Source of the DNA: CAYZHV01 sp046541355
Lineage (GTDB): Bacteria > Spirochaetota > Spirochaetia > DSM-27196 > Alkalispirochaetaceae
Direction: 5' to 3'
Length of the DNA: 51,593 nucleotides
Assembly (NCBI GenBank): GCA_046541355.1
Contig: JBKHDM010000009.1
Span: forward strand, 1 to 51,593
The position numbers were made by a program, and so were the translations under genes. The notes under the pieces were generated by a model. That model ran no database searches. It saw only the letters and a program-made list of their open reading frames with translations, and was not told the origin of the DNA. This document shows positions 14,765 through 24,209 of this stretch, piece after piece; within the stretch, counting starts at the first letter, position 1; each line of letters starts with the position of its first letter.

Positions 14765-17700
14765 TCACAGCTCCCAGCGAAAGACATTTTCACTTACCGT
14801 CGCCGCAAGCCCCTCGATTCCCCGTCTGCCGCCGAGACCGTAGCGAAAGTAGCGCAGCTCCCTGCCTCCCCGGCGAAGCTCCGCGGTGACCGTGCGTCCC
14901 GCCCCCGTCGCCGCCGCCGCCCCGAGGCCCGCCTCAGCGGTGAGGGAGAGCTCGAGGGGGGCATCCTCCTGATGGTGAATGCCCCGGGCGGCGAGGGCGC
15001 GGCGAAGCCTCCTCATCTCACCGCGCCCGAAGGTCTCATCACCAGCGAGACGAACGGGCAGAAGAATACGGTTCTGCTGGAACGCTCCTGGATTGAGGAG
15101 AAAGAGCTCCGCCGCCCGATCCGCGTAGCGCATCGGCTCCTCCCGCGGGTCGAGAAACCTGAGCTCCTCCCTGATGGAGATCGCTATCTCCGAGCGCTCC
15201 CAGCGCGGGTCGAGGCGCCCCCGGGAGGCGGCGATCAGATCGGGGTCCTCCTGGAGTACCGCCTCGTGGAGCTGATAAAACGGGGCGCTCTCGGGGATGA
15301 GATCGGTCTCGAAGCGTCGCGCCCGGCGGAGGTAGTCCAAAGCGATCCGCGGACGCCTGTCGTAGGCGACTCTGTAGGTCCAGTAGGCGTTGAGGGTGCT
15401 TCCCTCCTCGTAGTAGGCGTCGGCCGATCGCATCGCAGCCCGGCGGTAGACTACGTCGTGGTACCAGCCGAGGACGCCGTAGCGTAACCGGTCAAACACG
15501 CCGAGGAGCAATCCCTGAAGACTCCGTTCCCGATTGATCCATCGAGTTCTGCCGAGCCCTTTGTAGACGTCCGACAGAAGCCCGTGGATGTCCATGGCGT
15601 GTCGGGAGAGGTCGGTGCCGAAGTTGTACATCCAGCCGCGATTCTCTTCTTCGAGAATCTCCGATGCGTAGGCGAGGGCGTCCTCGAGGCGGCCGTAGCG
15701 CTGGTAGAGGGCGGCAAGGCTCAGCTTGGGCAGGGGCGTCTCGTCGTCGAGCACATAGGCGCTCTGGTAGCTCTGGTAGGTTCGCTCGCCGTTCATCTGC
15801 TGCTCGTAGAGCTCCCCCCTTGCCAGATATCCGCTCGGCCGCTCGGCGAGCTCGATGGAGCTGTCGGTGTAGCGCAGGGCGTCCTCGAAATTGTAAAAGC
15901 TCTTTTCCAGAAGACTCAGGTTGTAGTAGGCGACGGAGGCAAAGGTGTCGGCACCGTCCCGGAGGGCGGACTCGATCGCGTTGAGGTACCAGCGACGGCT
16001 CTCCTCGTAGCGGTACATGTCGGCGTAGATCGTGCCGAGGGTCATGGTGAGATAGCGATCCTCTCCCTGCTGCTCCAACGCCTCGAGGAGTCGCTGTTCC
16101 CCCTTTTCGAGCTGGTGGGTCTTGAAGTAGAGCCAGCCGAGGTCGCTTACAACCTCCGGCCCCGCCTCGTGGATCGTGTCGAGACGCTCGAGATAGCTGA
16201 TCGCCCGGCGCTCCTGGTTGAGTCGCCCGTAGGCGGTTGCGATGCTGTAGAGAACGTCGTAGTCCCCGGGGGCTTCCTCCTCGGCGTTCCGATAGGAGTC
16301 GAGGGCGAGGGTGTAGAGCTCCCGATCGTAGAAGAGGTCCCCGAGGAGAAGTGAAATCTCGATCACCTCCGGAAACCGCTGCTGCCCCCGCTGGAGCAGC
16401 CGGATCGCCTCCTCGTAGTTCTCGTTGTCGATCGCCCGCCAGGCGCGGTCGAGAATGTCCGCGGCGCTCTCCACCTCCTCCGGGGCAAGGGGTAGCTCCT
16501 GAGCGGTGAGGGGAGGCTCCACCCCACCGACGAGAGCGGTCGCGCCGAGGATGATGAGCAGCGACCGACGCACCCCGGCCCCTCCGCGGCGACGGCTCTC
16601 TCCCCTCGAGGCGCGCTTCTCCTCCCGGGAGTCGGGGCTCGCGCCAAAGAGGGGGAGGGGAACAAAGAGCGAGAGGAGCTTCCGGTGGCGTCGCGCGCCC
16701 GAGAGGAGCGCCTTCCACCCCTCCCGGAGGCGTAGAACGTCGTCCGCACCGAAGCGCGGGGCGAAAAGGGAGCGCTGATACCCCGGAAGGAGCGCCTCCA
16801 CCGCCCCTGCCTGCTTTTCAGGAAGCAGGGACGGCCAACGGAAGGGGGGCTCCCTCGGAGGGAGGGTAGCGCAAATCCGTCCGGCGGCGTGGCGGAACAG
16901 GAGCCTCGCCTCCTTTCTCGGCTCCCTGGCGAGATGGGCGGCGAGGGCGTACCGGTTTCGATGGAGGGCGAGCAGGAGGATCAGCCCGAGGGGGGCGAGA
17001 ACCGGCAACAAGCGACGCGCCTGGCGCAGGAGGGAGCGTTCAGCCTCCCCGCCCTCTGCCTCGAGGAGCTCCTCTCCCCCGCGCTCTGCGAGCTCCTCAT
17101 AGCGAGAGAAGATCTCCTCGAGAAGCTCGGAGACCTCGTCCTGGTTCGCGCCCATGGAAAGATCGAAATCCTCCCCCGGGGCGAGCTGCTGGGAGGTCGG
17201 GTCGAACTCGATCCAGCCGTAGCGGTCGAAGTAAACCTCCACCCAGGCGTGGGCCATGTTGGCACGAACCGGATAGAAGTTGAGCACCTCCTGCCGCGGG
17301 TCGAGAAAGAAACCGACGGCCACGCGACTCGGGATACCGAGGCTGCGGGTCATCAGGGCCATTGAGAAGGCGAAGTAGGAGCAGTACCCTTTGCGGCTGT
17401 CAAAGAGAAAGTGGCTCAGCTGGTCGCCGTCCGGCGCCACCCCGGGCCGCAGGGAGTAAAAGTACTCCTCCTGAAGGTAGTCCTCGATCGCCCGGACCTT
17501 TTCGTAGTAGCCCTCGGCGGAGGCCGTTACCTCTTCGGCGAGCTGCCGCAGGATCGGCGAGCCGCCGCCGGCGGTGTAGTACTCCATCCACGCTCTGCTC
17601 TGGGTTCCCGGACCCGAGACCTCTGACAGCATCCCGGAGTCCGCCTGAGAGACCTCGCTCTCCACCCGGTAGATACCGTTAAAGGAGGAGTCCTGCCAGT

Positions 17701-18748
17701 TCTCCAACGGGGCAACTCTGACCGGGTAGTTGACGGCAACGAGACTGGTGGGGTCGAAGTTGACGATGTAGTACTCCTGGTCGAGGGGCGTCCTCGCCTC
17801 GTCCGACTCCCCCTCGTAGCGCCGAGGGCCGGAGCCGAGGCGGTTCGGCACGTTGTCGAACCCGTCACGCTCACGGTAAAACCCGCGGCTGCCGGAGTAG
17901 CCGCTCAGGACGTAGCGGCGAAGCAGCCGGTTCGCCGGGGCGCCCTCCTCGTGGTAGAGAAGCACGAGATCCCGATTCAGGGAGATCTCGCTTTCCAGGG
18001 AGAGATAGTCGGAAAAGTCGAAACGAAAGAGGGTCGGACGCAGGAGCCCGCCACCCTCCTCGAGGGCGCCTTCGGCGTAACCGTTGTAAATGTAGAGTAT
18101 CGAGAGGAATGCGACGGGCAAAAGAAGGAGTAGGAGCACTCCAAGACGCCGCAGCCGCCCGACCCCGGCGGCCGTTCTGTCGTCTCCGAGTTTCCGGTCC
18201 TCTATCCGCCTGCTTGTGGACAGGACGGTCAGAACGCCGAGAAGCATGAGCAGGGCGAGGGCAACGACCCAAATCGGGTGGCTGTAGAGGGTGAGGCGGT
18301 ACTCTCCCTGGGGCAGAAAAACGAGAAACGCGAGAAGAGCGAGGGCGAACGCCTCGTAGACCGGAAACCGCCGGAACCTGGTGGCGAGGTAGGCGAAGAA
18401 AAAGGCGAGGCTCACCGTCGACGCGGTCGGAAGAAAGAAGAACTCGAAGATCGTCGGAAGGGCGTCTATCCTCGGCGAATCGATGAGGGCGCGAAGCAGA
18501 GTGAACAAGCCTGATGCGAGGAACCAGACGAGGAGTACCCCGATCGCGAGGGCGACAGCCGCGGGGATGAGTCGCAACCGTCTGCGGGCGAGGTAGAAGC
18601 CCGCGGCCATCGCCGCGAGATAAAAGGGAAGGAAAAACAGCACCGGCACCAGGCCGTCCGCGTACCGGTTGAGGTGGAAGACCACAAAAAGAAAGAGAAG
18701 GGAGCGGCTCAGGAGGAGGAGGCTGTCAAGACGCCGTTCACTCATCAC
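14765..18748 (-). CDS. Membrane transglutaminase-like (TgpA/DUF3488 type) protein fused to a TPR domain
   Basis: 1327 residues in one open frame. About residues 1-230 hold six hydrophobic segments (DUF3488/TgpA-like). A transglutaminase-like protease domain follows at about 380-520. It has the full Cys-His-Asp triad: Cys in RKGYCSYFAFSMALM, His in MAHAWVEVYF, Asp in IEFDPTSQ. Then come a hydrophobic stretch (LLPVLAPLGLILLLAL), a basic Arg-rich region, and at about 727 a second hydrophobic segment reading RRSLLIILGATALVGG. After it lie more than ten TPR helices to about 1150 and a C-terminal domain I do not know. The TgpA part should face the periplasm, and so should the TPR part. The start overlaps the stop of the DUF58 gene (ATGA). 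Function is unknown; related genes sit with moxR and DUF58 in many bacteria. A possible internal start at 16573 is described separately. Confidence 0.85.
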   Translation of the reverse strand: MMSERRLDSLLLLSRSLLFLFVVFHLNRYADGLVPVLFFLPFYLAAMAAGFYLARRRLRLIPAAVALAIGVLLVWFLASGLFTLLRALIDSPRIDALPTIFEFFFLPTASTVSLAFFFAYLATRFRRFPVYEAFALALLAFLVFLPQGEYRLTLYSHPIWVVALALLMLLGVLTVLSTSRRIEDRKLGDDRTAAGVGRLRRLGVLLLLLLPVAFLSILYIYNGYAEGALEEGGGLLRPTLFRFDFSDYLSLESEISLNRDLVLLYHEEGAPANRLLRRYVLSGYSGSRGFYRERDGFDNVPNRLGSGPRRYEGESDEARTPLDQEYYIVNFDPTSLVAVNYPVRVAPLENWQDSSFNGIYRVESEVSQADSGMLSEVSGPGTQSRAWMEYYTAGGGSPILRQLAEEVTASAEGYYEKVRAIEDYLQEEYFYSLRPGVAPDGDQLSHFLFDSRKGYCSYFAFSMALMTRSLGIPSRVAVGFFLDPRQEVLNFYPVRANMAHAWVEVYFDRYGWIEFDPTSQQLAPGEDFDLSMGANQDEVSELLEEIFSRYEELAERGGEELLEAEGGEAERSLLRQARRLLPVLAPLGLILLLALHRNRYALAAHLAREPRKEARLLFRHAAGRICATLPPREPPFRWPSLLPEKQAGAVEALLPGYQRSLFAPRFGADDVLRLREGWKALLSGARRHRKLLSLFVPLPLFGASPDSREEKRASRGESRRRGGAGVRRSLLIILGATALVGGVEPPLTAQELPLAPEEVESAADILDRAWRAIDNENYEEAIRLLQRGQQRFPEVIEISLLLGDLFYDRELYTLALDSYRNAEEEAPGDYDVLYSIATAYGRLNQERRAISYLERLDTIHEAGPEVVSDLGWLYFKTHQLEKGEQRLLEALEQQGEDRYLTMTLGTIYADMYRYEESRRWYLNAIESALRDGADTFASVAYYNLSLLEKSFYNFEDALRYTDSSIELAERPSGYLARGELYEQQMNGERTYQSYQSAYVLDDETPLPKLSLAALYQRYGRLEDALAYASEILEEENRGWMYNFGTDLSRHAMDIHGLLSDVYKGLGRTRWINRERSLQGLLLGVFDRLRYGVLGWYHDVVYRRAAMRSADAYYEEGSTLNAYWTYRVAYDRRPRIALDYLRRARRFETDLIPESAPFYQLHEAVLQEDPDLIAASRGRLDPRWERSEIAISIREELRFLDPREEPMRYADRAAELFLLNPGAFQQNRILLPVRLAGDETFGRGEMRRLRRALAARGIHHQEDAPLELSLTAEAGLGAAAATGAGRTVTAELRRGGRELRYFRYGLGGRRGIEGLAATVSENVFRWEL
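16569..16587 (-). promoter_or_regulatory. Possible internal ribosome binding site and GTG start inside the transglutaminase-TPR gene
   Basis: On the minus strand GGAGGGG is followed 5 bases later by an in-frame GTG at 16573. From there the protein would begin MRRSLLIILGATALVGG...LTAQELPL, a classic signal peptide with a plausible cleavage site, followed by the whole TPR part (602 residues, 14765-16573). The site could yield a separate secreted TPR protein besides the fusion. Confidence 0.4.
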
Positions 18749-19812
18749 AGCAGTCCAAAGGTACCACGCTCATCCCGGGGAACAAAGAGGAGCCTTCTAA
18801 AAACCGGCTCTTCCGGCTCCTCATCCTCCCGGCACGCCACATCCCTGAGACGCAACGCTCCCCTCGCCACGGCGCGACTCACCTCGGGGCTCCGTTTCAG
18901 CGCCCTCCCCCGGGGGGAGATGAGAAACCCCGACTCGAGGTGCTCGAGATCCGCCGCCCCGAGAGGTCGCCCCTCGCCGGTCCAGAGGGCGGCAAGAAGC
19001 CGCCTCACCCCGGGGCCGCTCTCTCCCGACGCCTGCGCGCCGGTGTCACAATCCGTGAGGCGGCAGCTGTAGCCCTGCCGGCTGAGCTCCTCGAGGATAC
19101 TCGCCGCCTCCCGGGCGACCTCATCGGGACACTCCCCAGGGTCGCACAGAAGGGTGATACGTCGGTGCCTCGGGGGGATCTGTTCGCCTATCCGGACCAG
19201 GAGCTCATCGGTTCTCGCGAGGGCCTTCCAGTTGAGCCGGCGCAGGTCATCTCCAGGGTGGTAAGGTCTGGTTTCGATAAGAAGCTCGTTACGCCGCTGG
19301 GAAGGTCCGCCGACCCGCTCGGAGAGCTGCCCGGCCGAGGGCGGTCGACCGGGGTTCAGCTCCTGCGCCGCCGGGGGGACAACAAGCTCGAGGCGTCCCG
19401 GGTAGGAGAGGCGCCTCACAGCGAACCCGAACAGATCGCCGAGGATCAGTTGGAGTCCCCCGCTCTCATACAGGCCGCGCCGCGCCCCGGAGACCACCCA
19501 GACCTGCCGTCCCCCGGCACCGGCGTGCCGGCGCAGGGCGATGCGTCGGTCGTGAAAGGTGAGGTCCAGCCGCCACTGCCCGGAGACCCCGGGGAGGGGC
19601 GAGATGAGCTGCGGCACGCTCACGGTAATCCGGCCGGTTCCACCGGGGGCGTCGGGGTGTTGCACGCCGATAACCCCCGGCTCCTCCCCGCTTCTTCTCA
19701 AGAGCGTGTCGAGAACGAGGGTCGCCGCGTAGGCGTAGAGCGCGATAAGGGTAAGGGTCAGCCCGAGGAGTGAGGAAAAAAGCTCATTTCGCAGGAGGCC
19801 GACGGAGAGCAA
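18745..19812 (-). CDS. DUF58 domain protein
   Basis: A DUF58 family protein of about 355 residues. The N-terminus has hydrophobic segments (NELFSSLLGLTLTLIALYAYAAT), a middle beta-rich region follows, and the family signature ETRPYHPGDDLRRLNWKALARTDELLVR lies near residue 185. The C-terminal part resembles a von Willebrand A fold (ITLLCDPGE). Function is unknown; these proteins work with MoxR ATPases, next door here. The start is uncertain. The frame continues upstream without a normal start codon to the moxR stop, so TTG at 19812 is used. It cuts off part of a first membrane helix encoded over nine T residues (FFFLSILLLSVGLL). A CTG start or a slippage event in the T9 run are alternatives. 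Confidence 0.85.
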   Translation of the reverse strand: MLSVGLLRNELFSSLLGLTLTLIALYAYAATLVLDTLLRRSGEEPGVIGVQHPDAPGGTGRITVSVPQLISPLPGVSGQWRLDLTFHDRRIALRRHAGAGGRQVWVVSGARRGLYESGGLQLILGDLFGFAVRRLSYPGRLELVVPPAAQELNPGRPPSAGQLSERVGGPSQRRNELLIETRPYHPGDDLRRLNWKALARTDELLVRIGEQIPPRHRRITLLCDPGECPDEVAREAASILEELSRQGYSCRLTDCDTGAQASGESGPGVRRLLAALWTGEGRPLGAADLEHLESGFLISPRGRALKRSPEVSRAVARGALRLRDVACREDEEPEEPVFRRLLFVPRDERGTFGLL

Positions 19813-19842
19813 AAGGATCGAGAGAAAAAAAAAGCCCAGCCC

Positions 19843-20787
<945 letters not shown>

Positions 20788-20792
20788 CGAGA

Positions 20793-23700
20793 CTACCCTA
20801 ACACATAGGCGAACAGGAGATCATCCAGCTCCCCCGGGCTCACCGCCGGAATCTCCGAGGCAAGGGCATCCCGGAGACCAAAAACCGCCGTCTCCACGGG
20901 TCGACCCGAAAGCTTTTCCGCCGCGTCCCGATAGAGGGAGAGCTGATACCGGTACTCCCGGGGCTCGAGGTTCCTGTCGGTCTTGAAGTCCAGGACCCAG
21001 CATACCTCGGGAAGCTCGGCGTAGAGGTCGAACTGACCCTGGACAAAGAGAGGGCCCAACTCCGGGTGGTCGTATCGGGAGAGCACGGACAGCTCTGACT
21101 CCAGACGCGCTGCCCCCTCGAGGTTCTTCCAGATTTCGCTGTTGAGAAAGCCCTCGGCCATCGCCGTCGCCTCTTTAGCCGTCCGCTCCCTCACCCCCTC
21201 GGGGATGTCTGAGAAGAGCTCAGCCACCCACTCCGGGTCCGGCTCCGACGGCCCGCCCTCCCGGAGGGAGCGGATCTGCAGTTCTATCAGTCGATGGGTG
21301 AGGGTGCCGAGGGCGCGCTCCACCGCTCCGCCGGTTGCCCCACCATCCCGCCGGCCATCGTTGTCCGCCGGGGCGATGCTCTCAGGTGACCCAGGGCCAC
21401 CCTCGGCGGCAGCAACCCGGGCGCGGGCGAAGCTGTTAAACTCGCTCGGAATGATCCTGCGAAGGAGCCGGGGCTCCTGAATCTCCGCCGCCCCCTCATA
21501 GAGCCGTTCCCCCGACGCCGCGGCCTTCGGCAGACGACTGAACAGCCCGAGGTACTCCTGCCGGGAGAGGGGGCTGATCCGGGAGAGCGTGAGCCTCCCG
21601 GCGAGGGCCGTTGTCGGCCAGTCGATGAGTGAGGCGAGGTCGAGGTCGATAGCCTCGGCGAGGAGATGGAGAAACGCCTTCGGTTCCTTCTGATTCCGGT
21701 TTTTGCCGTGGAGGTAGCCGCTGATGTAGAGGTGGCTCTCCGCCCTCGTGGCGGCGACATAGAGGAGCCGACGCAGCTCCGCCTGCTCCTTGAGCTTCTC
21801 GAGATCCTCCGCTCGACGGAGAAAGTAGTTGCCCGACCGCTTCCCTCCCGGGCCGCGGCTGTCAGCTATGTTGAAAAGCGGCCCGTACTCCTCCATCCAG
21901 TAGAACAGCTCTCCGGCGTTGCCGCCTCCGGTATTGCCCGCGTCCATCACGAAGACCAGAGGAAACTCCAGGCCCTTCGACCTGTGGATCGTCAGAAGCT
22001 CCACGCGCCCGCTGCCCTCGGGAAGGTTGAGCTCGTTGAGCCGCTCGAAGTTCCCGAGGCCGGCTCGCAAAAACCGGAGAAAATCCTCGAGAGGGCGGTT
22101 GTCATACTCGAGGGCGAGCTGAAAGAGGTAGTCGTAGTGCTCGAGATACGGGTGGTTGGTCGGGTCGCTCAGGAGAAACTGGCGGTAGCCCGCCTCGTGC
22201 CAGAGAAAGTCGATGAGCTCGGTCAGCGGCACCCGGTCGACGAGCTCCAGGACCTCGGAGCGCTTCTCCCGCAACCGCCGGTAACGCTCCCGGTCGCCGG
22301 GCTCGGAGATTGTCTGTTCGGGTGCCTCGAAAGCACCCCTCCCGTCGAGGAGTATCTCCACAAGCGAGTCATCGCCGAGGGAGCCGAAGGGAGAGCGCAG
22401 TAGAGCCGCGTAGGCGACCCGGTCCTCGGGATAGAGCAGGGAGCTGAGAAAGGCGAAGATGTCGTACGCTGGAGCTTCGAGGAAAAAGGAGCGGACACTC
22501 TGGGTTCCGTAGGGAACGCCGTGGAGCCGAAGCATCTTCTCCAAGACGTGCTGATTGCCTCCACTGCGAAAGAGCACCGCAATATCCCCGGCCTTCGGCC
22601 TTCTCAGCTCCCCGCTCTTCCTGTCCCGGACCCGGGCGGCAGGATCTGTGAGGAGCTCCCTGATAGTGCGGGCAACCCAGTTTGCCTCACTCTCGCTGTT
22701 CTCCTGATCACTCTCCGGGTCCCGGTCTGCCCCGTCGAGAATCGCGAGCTCGAAGCGGGAGTTCAAGGGGGCCGGCTCCTCCCGCGCCTCGAGGGGTTCG
22801 TACCGCGCCTGGTACGGCTCCCCGTGCTCACGAAAGACCCGGGAGAACAGCGCGTTGAACGCATCGATCAGAGCAGGCTCGCTGCGGTAGTTCCGGGTAA
22901 GGGAGAGTGAGCGCCCCCCCGCCTCGGAGAGCTCGGCGGAGAGCCCCTTGAATACCGAGACATCCGCCCCGCGGAAACGGTAGATCGACTGCTTCTCGTC
23001 ACCGACAAAAAAGAGTTTTCCCGCCTCGAGAGCCGCCGCCGGGGGAATCCCTTCACGCTCCACATCCTGCGCCTCGGCCAGGAGAAACAGAAGCTCCCGC
23101 TGGTCGTTGTTGTTATCCTGAAACTCGTCGATCATGATCTGGGAGAACTTTGCCTTGTAGTAACGGCGCAGCTCTTTGTCGTCCCGGAGGGCGCAGATGG
23201 AGAGCTCCACCACATCCTGGTAGCTCAGAAGGCCGAGCTCCCGCTTCACCGCGTGGATACGACCGCGATACTCCTCGAGGAGCTCGAGGAGATCCTCCCT
23301 GATGAGCGGGAGACTCTCGGCGATCTCCCGCAGCTTGATCGTCTCATCCTTGATCAACGTAACCCCGGTTCTGAGAAACTCGTAGGCCGGGTTGCTGCCG
23401 TGCTGCTTCCGGGTTCCCGCAACAGCCTTGCCGAGGGCGTCGACCCAGGCGGAAACCTCCGCTGCCCCCTCCCCGGTTACAATCGCCTGCCGGACACCCG
23501 CGACGCGCTGCTCGTCGAGGAGCTCCTCCACTGCCCGGGCCGCGTGAAACCCGTCCCCGATCGTCTTTGAGATACCCGGGTCGAGTTGCAGCAGAATCTC
23601 GCAGCCCTCCCGCACCTGGGAGAGAGACTCGGCAAAACCGTCGGCGAGGCGCCGTCGCTGCAGCGACGCGTACTCAATTAGGGGCTCCTGTCGGGGGAGG

Positions 23701-24209
23701 GAGAAGTGGGAGAGCCCGAGGGGCTGGAGGAGCTTCCGCCAGGTCTGGGTGAACCCTTTTGAGGAGAGCAGGAGCTTCATCCCCGGGGTGTCAACGGAAC
23801 GAAGAAGAAACTGGAGGCTTTCGGCCTCCAGGAGAGCCTGAAGCTCCTCCTCGTCCACCCGAAAATCAGGGTTGAGGCCGTAGCGGGCGGCGGCGCTGCG
23901 CAGGATCCGGCCGGAAAAGCTGTCGAGGGTTGAGATCTGCGCCTCCTCGAAGTTTGCCAGCGCCCGGGAGGCGGCGGGGGAGTCCCGCCTCCCTTCGAGA
24001 AGGGAGCGGTAGACCCGCTCGTACATCTCCGCCGCCGCTTTACGGGTAAAGGTGAGACAGAGAATCCGCTCCACCGGCACTCCCTCCTCGAGGAGGGCGA
24101 GGTAGCGGCGGGCGAGGACCGTTGTCTTTCCGGACCCGGCGCCGGCGGTGACGACGCTGTTGCTTCGAGCGGCAACAGCCTCCTGCTGCCGGCGGTTCAA
24201 CTCAGCCAC
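20793..24209 (-). CDS. addA: AddA-type (UvrD/RecB-like) helicase-nuclease
   Basis: 1138 residues. An N-terminal superfamily 1 helicase has Walker A in TAGAGSGKTTVLARRY, motif Ia LTFTRKAAAEM, motif II MIDEFQDNNNDQRELL, motif III GDEKQSIYRFRGADV, and the later motifs LTIHRSKGLEFPLVFV and LLYVAATRAESHLYISG. At the C-terminus is a RecB-type nuclease: FDLYAELPEVCWVLDFKTDR, then YRYQLSLY, with the D, D-x-K and Q-L-x-x-Y elements. With AddB it should resect double-strand breaks for recombination. The start is a GTG at 24209 with GAGGG 6 bases before it; it overlaps addB by 8 bases. AddA rather than RecB because no recC or recD is near and a two-nuclease pair is present. Confidence 0.92.
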   Translation of the reverse strand: MAELNRRQQEAVAARSNSVVTAGAGSGKTTVLARRYLALLEEGVPVERILCLTFTRKAAAEMYERVYRSLLEGRRDSPAASRALANFEEAQISTLDSFSGRILRSAAARYGLNPDFRVDEEELQALLEAESLQFLLRSVDTPGMKLLLSSKGFTQTWRKLLQPLGLSHFSLPRQEPLIEYASLQRRRLADGFAESLSQVREGCEILLQLDPGISKTIGDGFHAARAVEELLDEQRVAGVRQAIVTGEGAAEVSAWVDALGKAVAGTRKQHGSNPAYEFLRTGVTLIKDETIKLREIAESLPLIREDLLELLEEYRGRIHAVKRELGLLSYQDVVELSICALRDDKELRRYYKAKFSQIMIDEFQDNNNDQRELLFLLAEAQDVEREGIPPAAALEAGKLFFVGDEKQSIYRFRGADVSVFKGLSAELSEAGGRSLSLTRNYRSEPALIDAFNALFSRVFREHGEPYQARYEPLEAREEPAPLNSRFELAILDGADRDPESDQENSESEANWVARTIRELLTDPAARVRDRKSGELRRPKAGDIAVLFRSGGNQHVLEKMLRLHGVPYGTQSVRSFFLEAPAYDIFAFLSSLLYPEDRVAYAALLRSPFGSLGDDSLVEILLDGRGAFEAPEQTISEPGDRERYRRLREKRSEVLELVDRVPLTELIDFLWHEAGYRQFLLSDPTNHPYLEHYDYLFQLALEYDNRPLEDFLRFLRAGLGNFERLNELNLPEGSGRVELLTIHRSKGLEFPLVFVMDAGNTGGGNAGELFYWMEEYGPLFNIADSRGPGGKRSGNYFLRRAEDLEKLKEQAELRRLLYVAATRAESHLYISGYLHGKNRNQKEPKAFLHLLAEAIDLDLASLIDWPTTALAGRLTLSRISPLSRQEYLGLFSRLPKAAASGERLYEGAAEIQEPRLLRRIIPSEFNSFARARVAAAEGGPGSPESIAPADNDGRRDGGATGGAVERALGTLTHRLIELQIRSLREGGPSEPDPEWVAELFSDIPEGVRERTAKEATAMAEGFLNSEIWKNLEGAARLESELSVLSRYDHPELGPLFVQGQFDLYAELPEVCWVLDFKTDRNLEPREYRYQLSLYRDAAEKLSGRPVETAVFGLRDALASEIPAVSPGELDDLLFAYVLG

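Noticed and set aside
13829..15487. A 552-codon frame running through fabH into the next gene
   Set aside because: It crosses two real genes in another frame; its translation is Arg-rich and without structure.
15492..16718. A 408-codon frame in the transglutaminase-TPR region
   Set aside because: Shadow of the TPR-coding frame on the same strand; composition is Arg, Gly and Ala without motifs.
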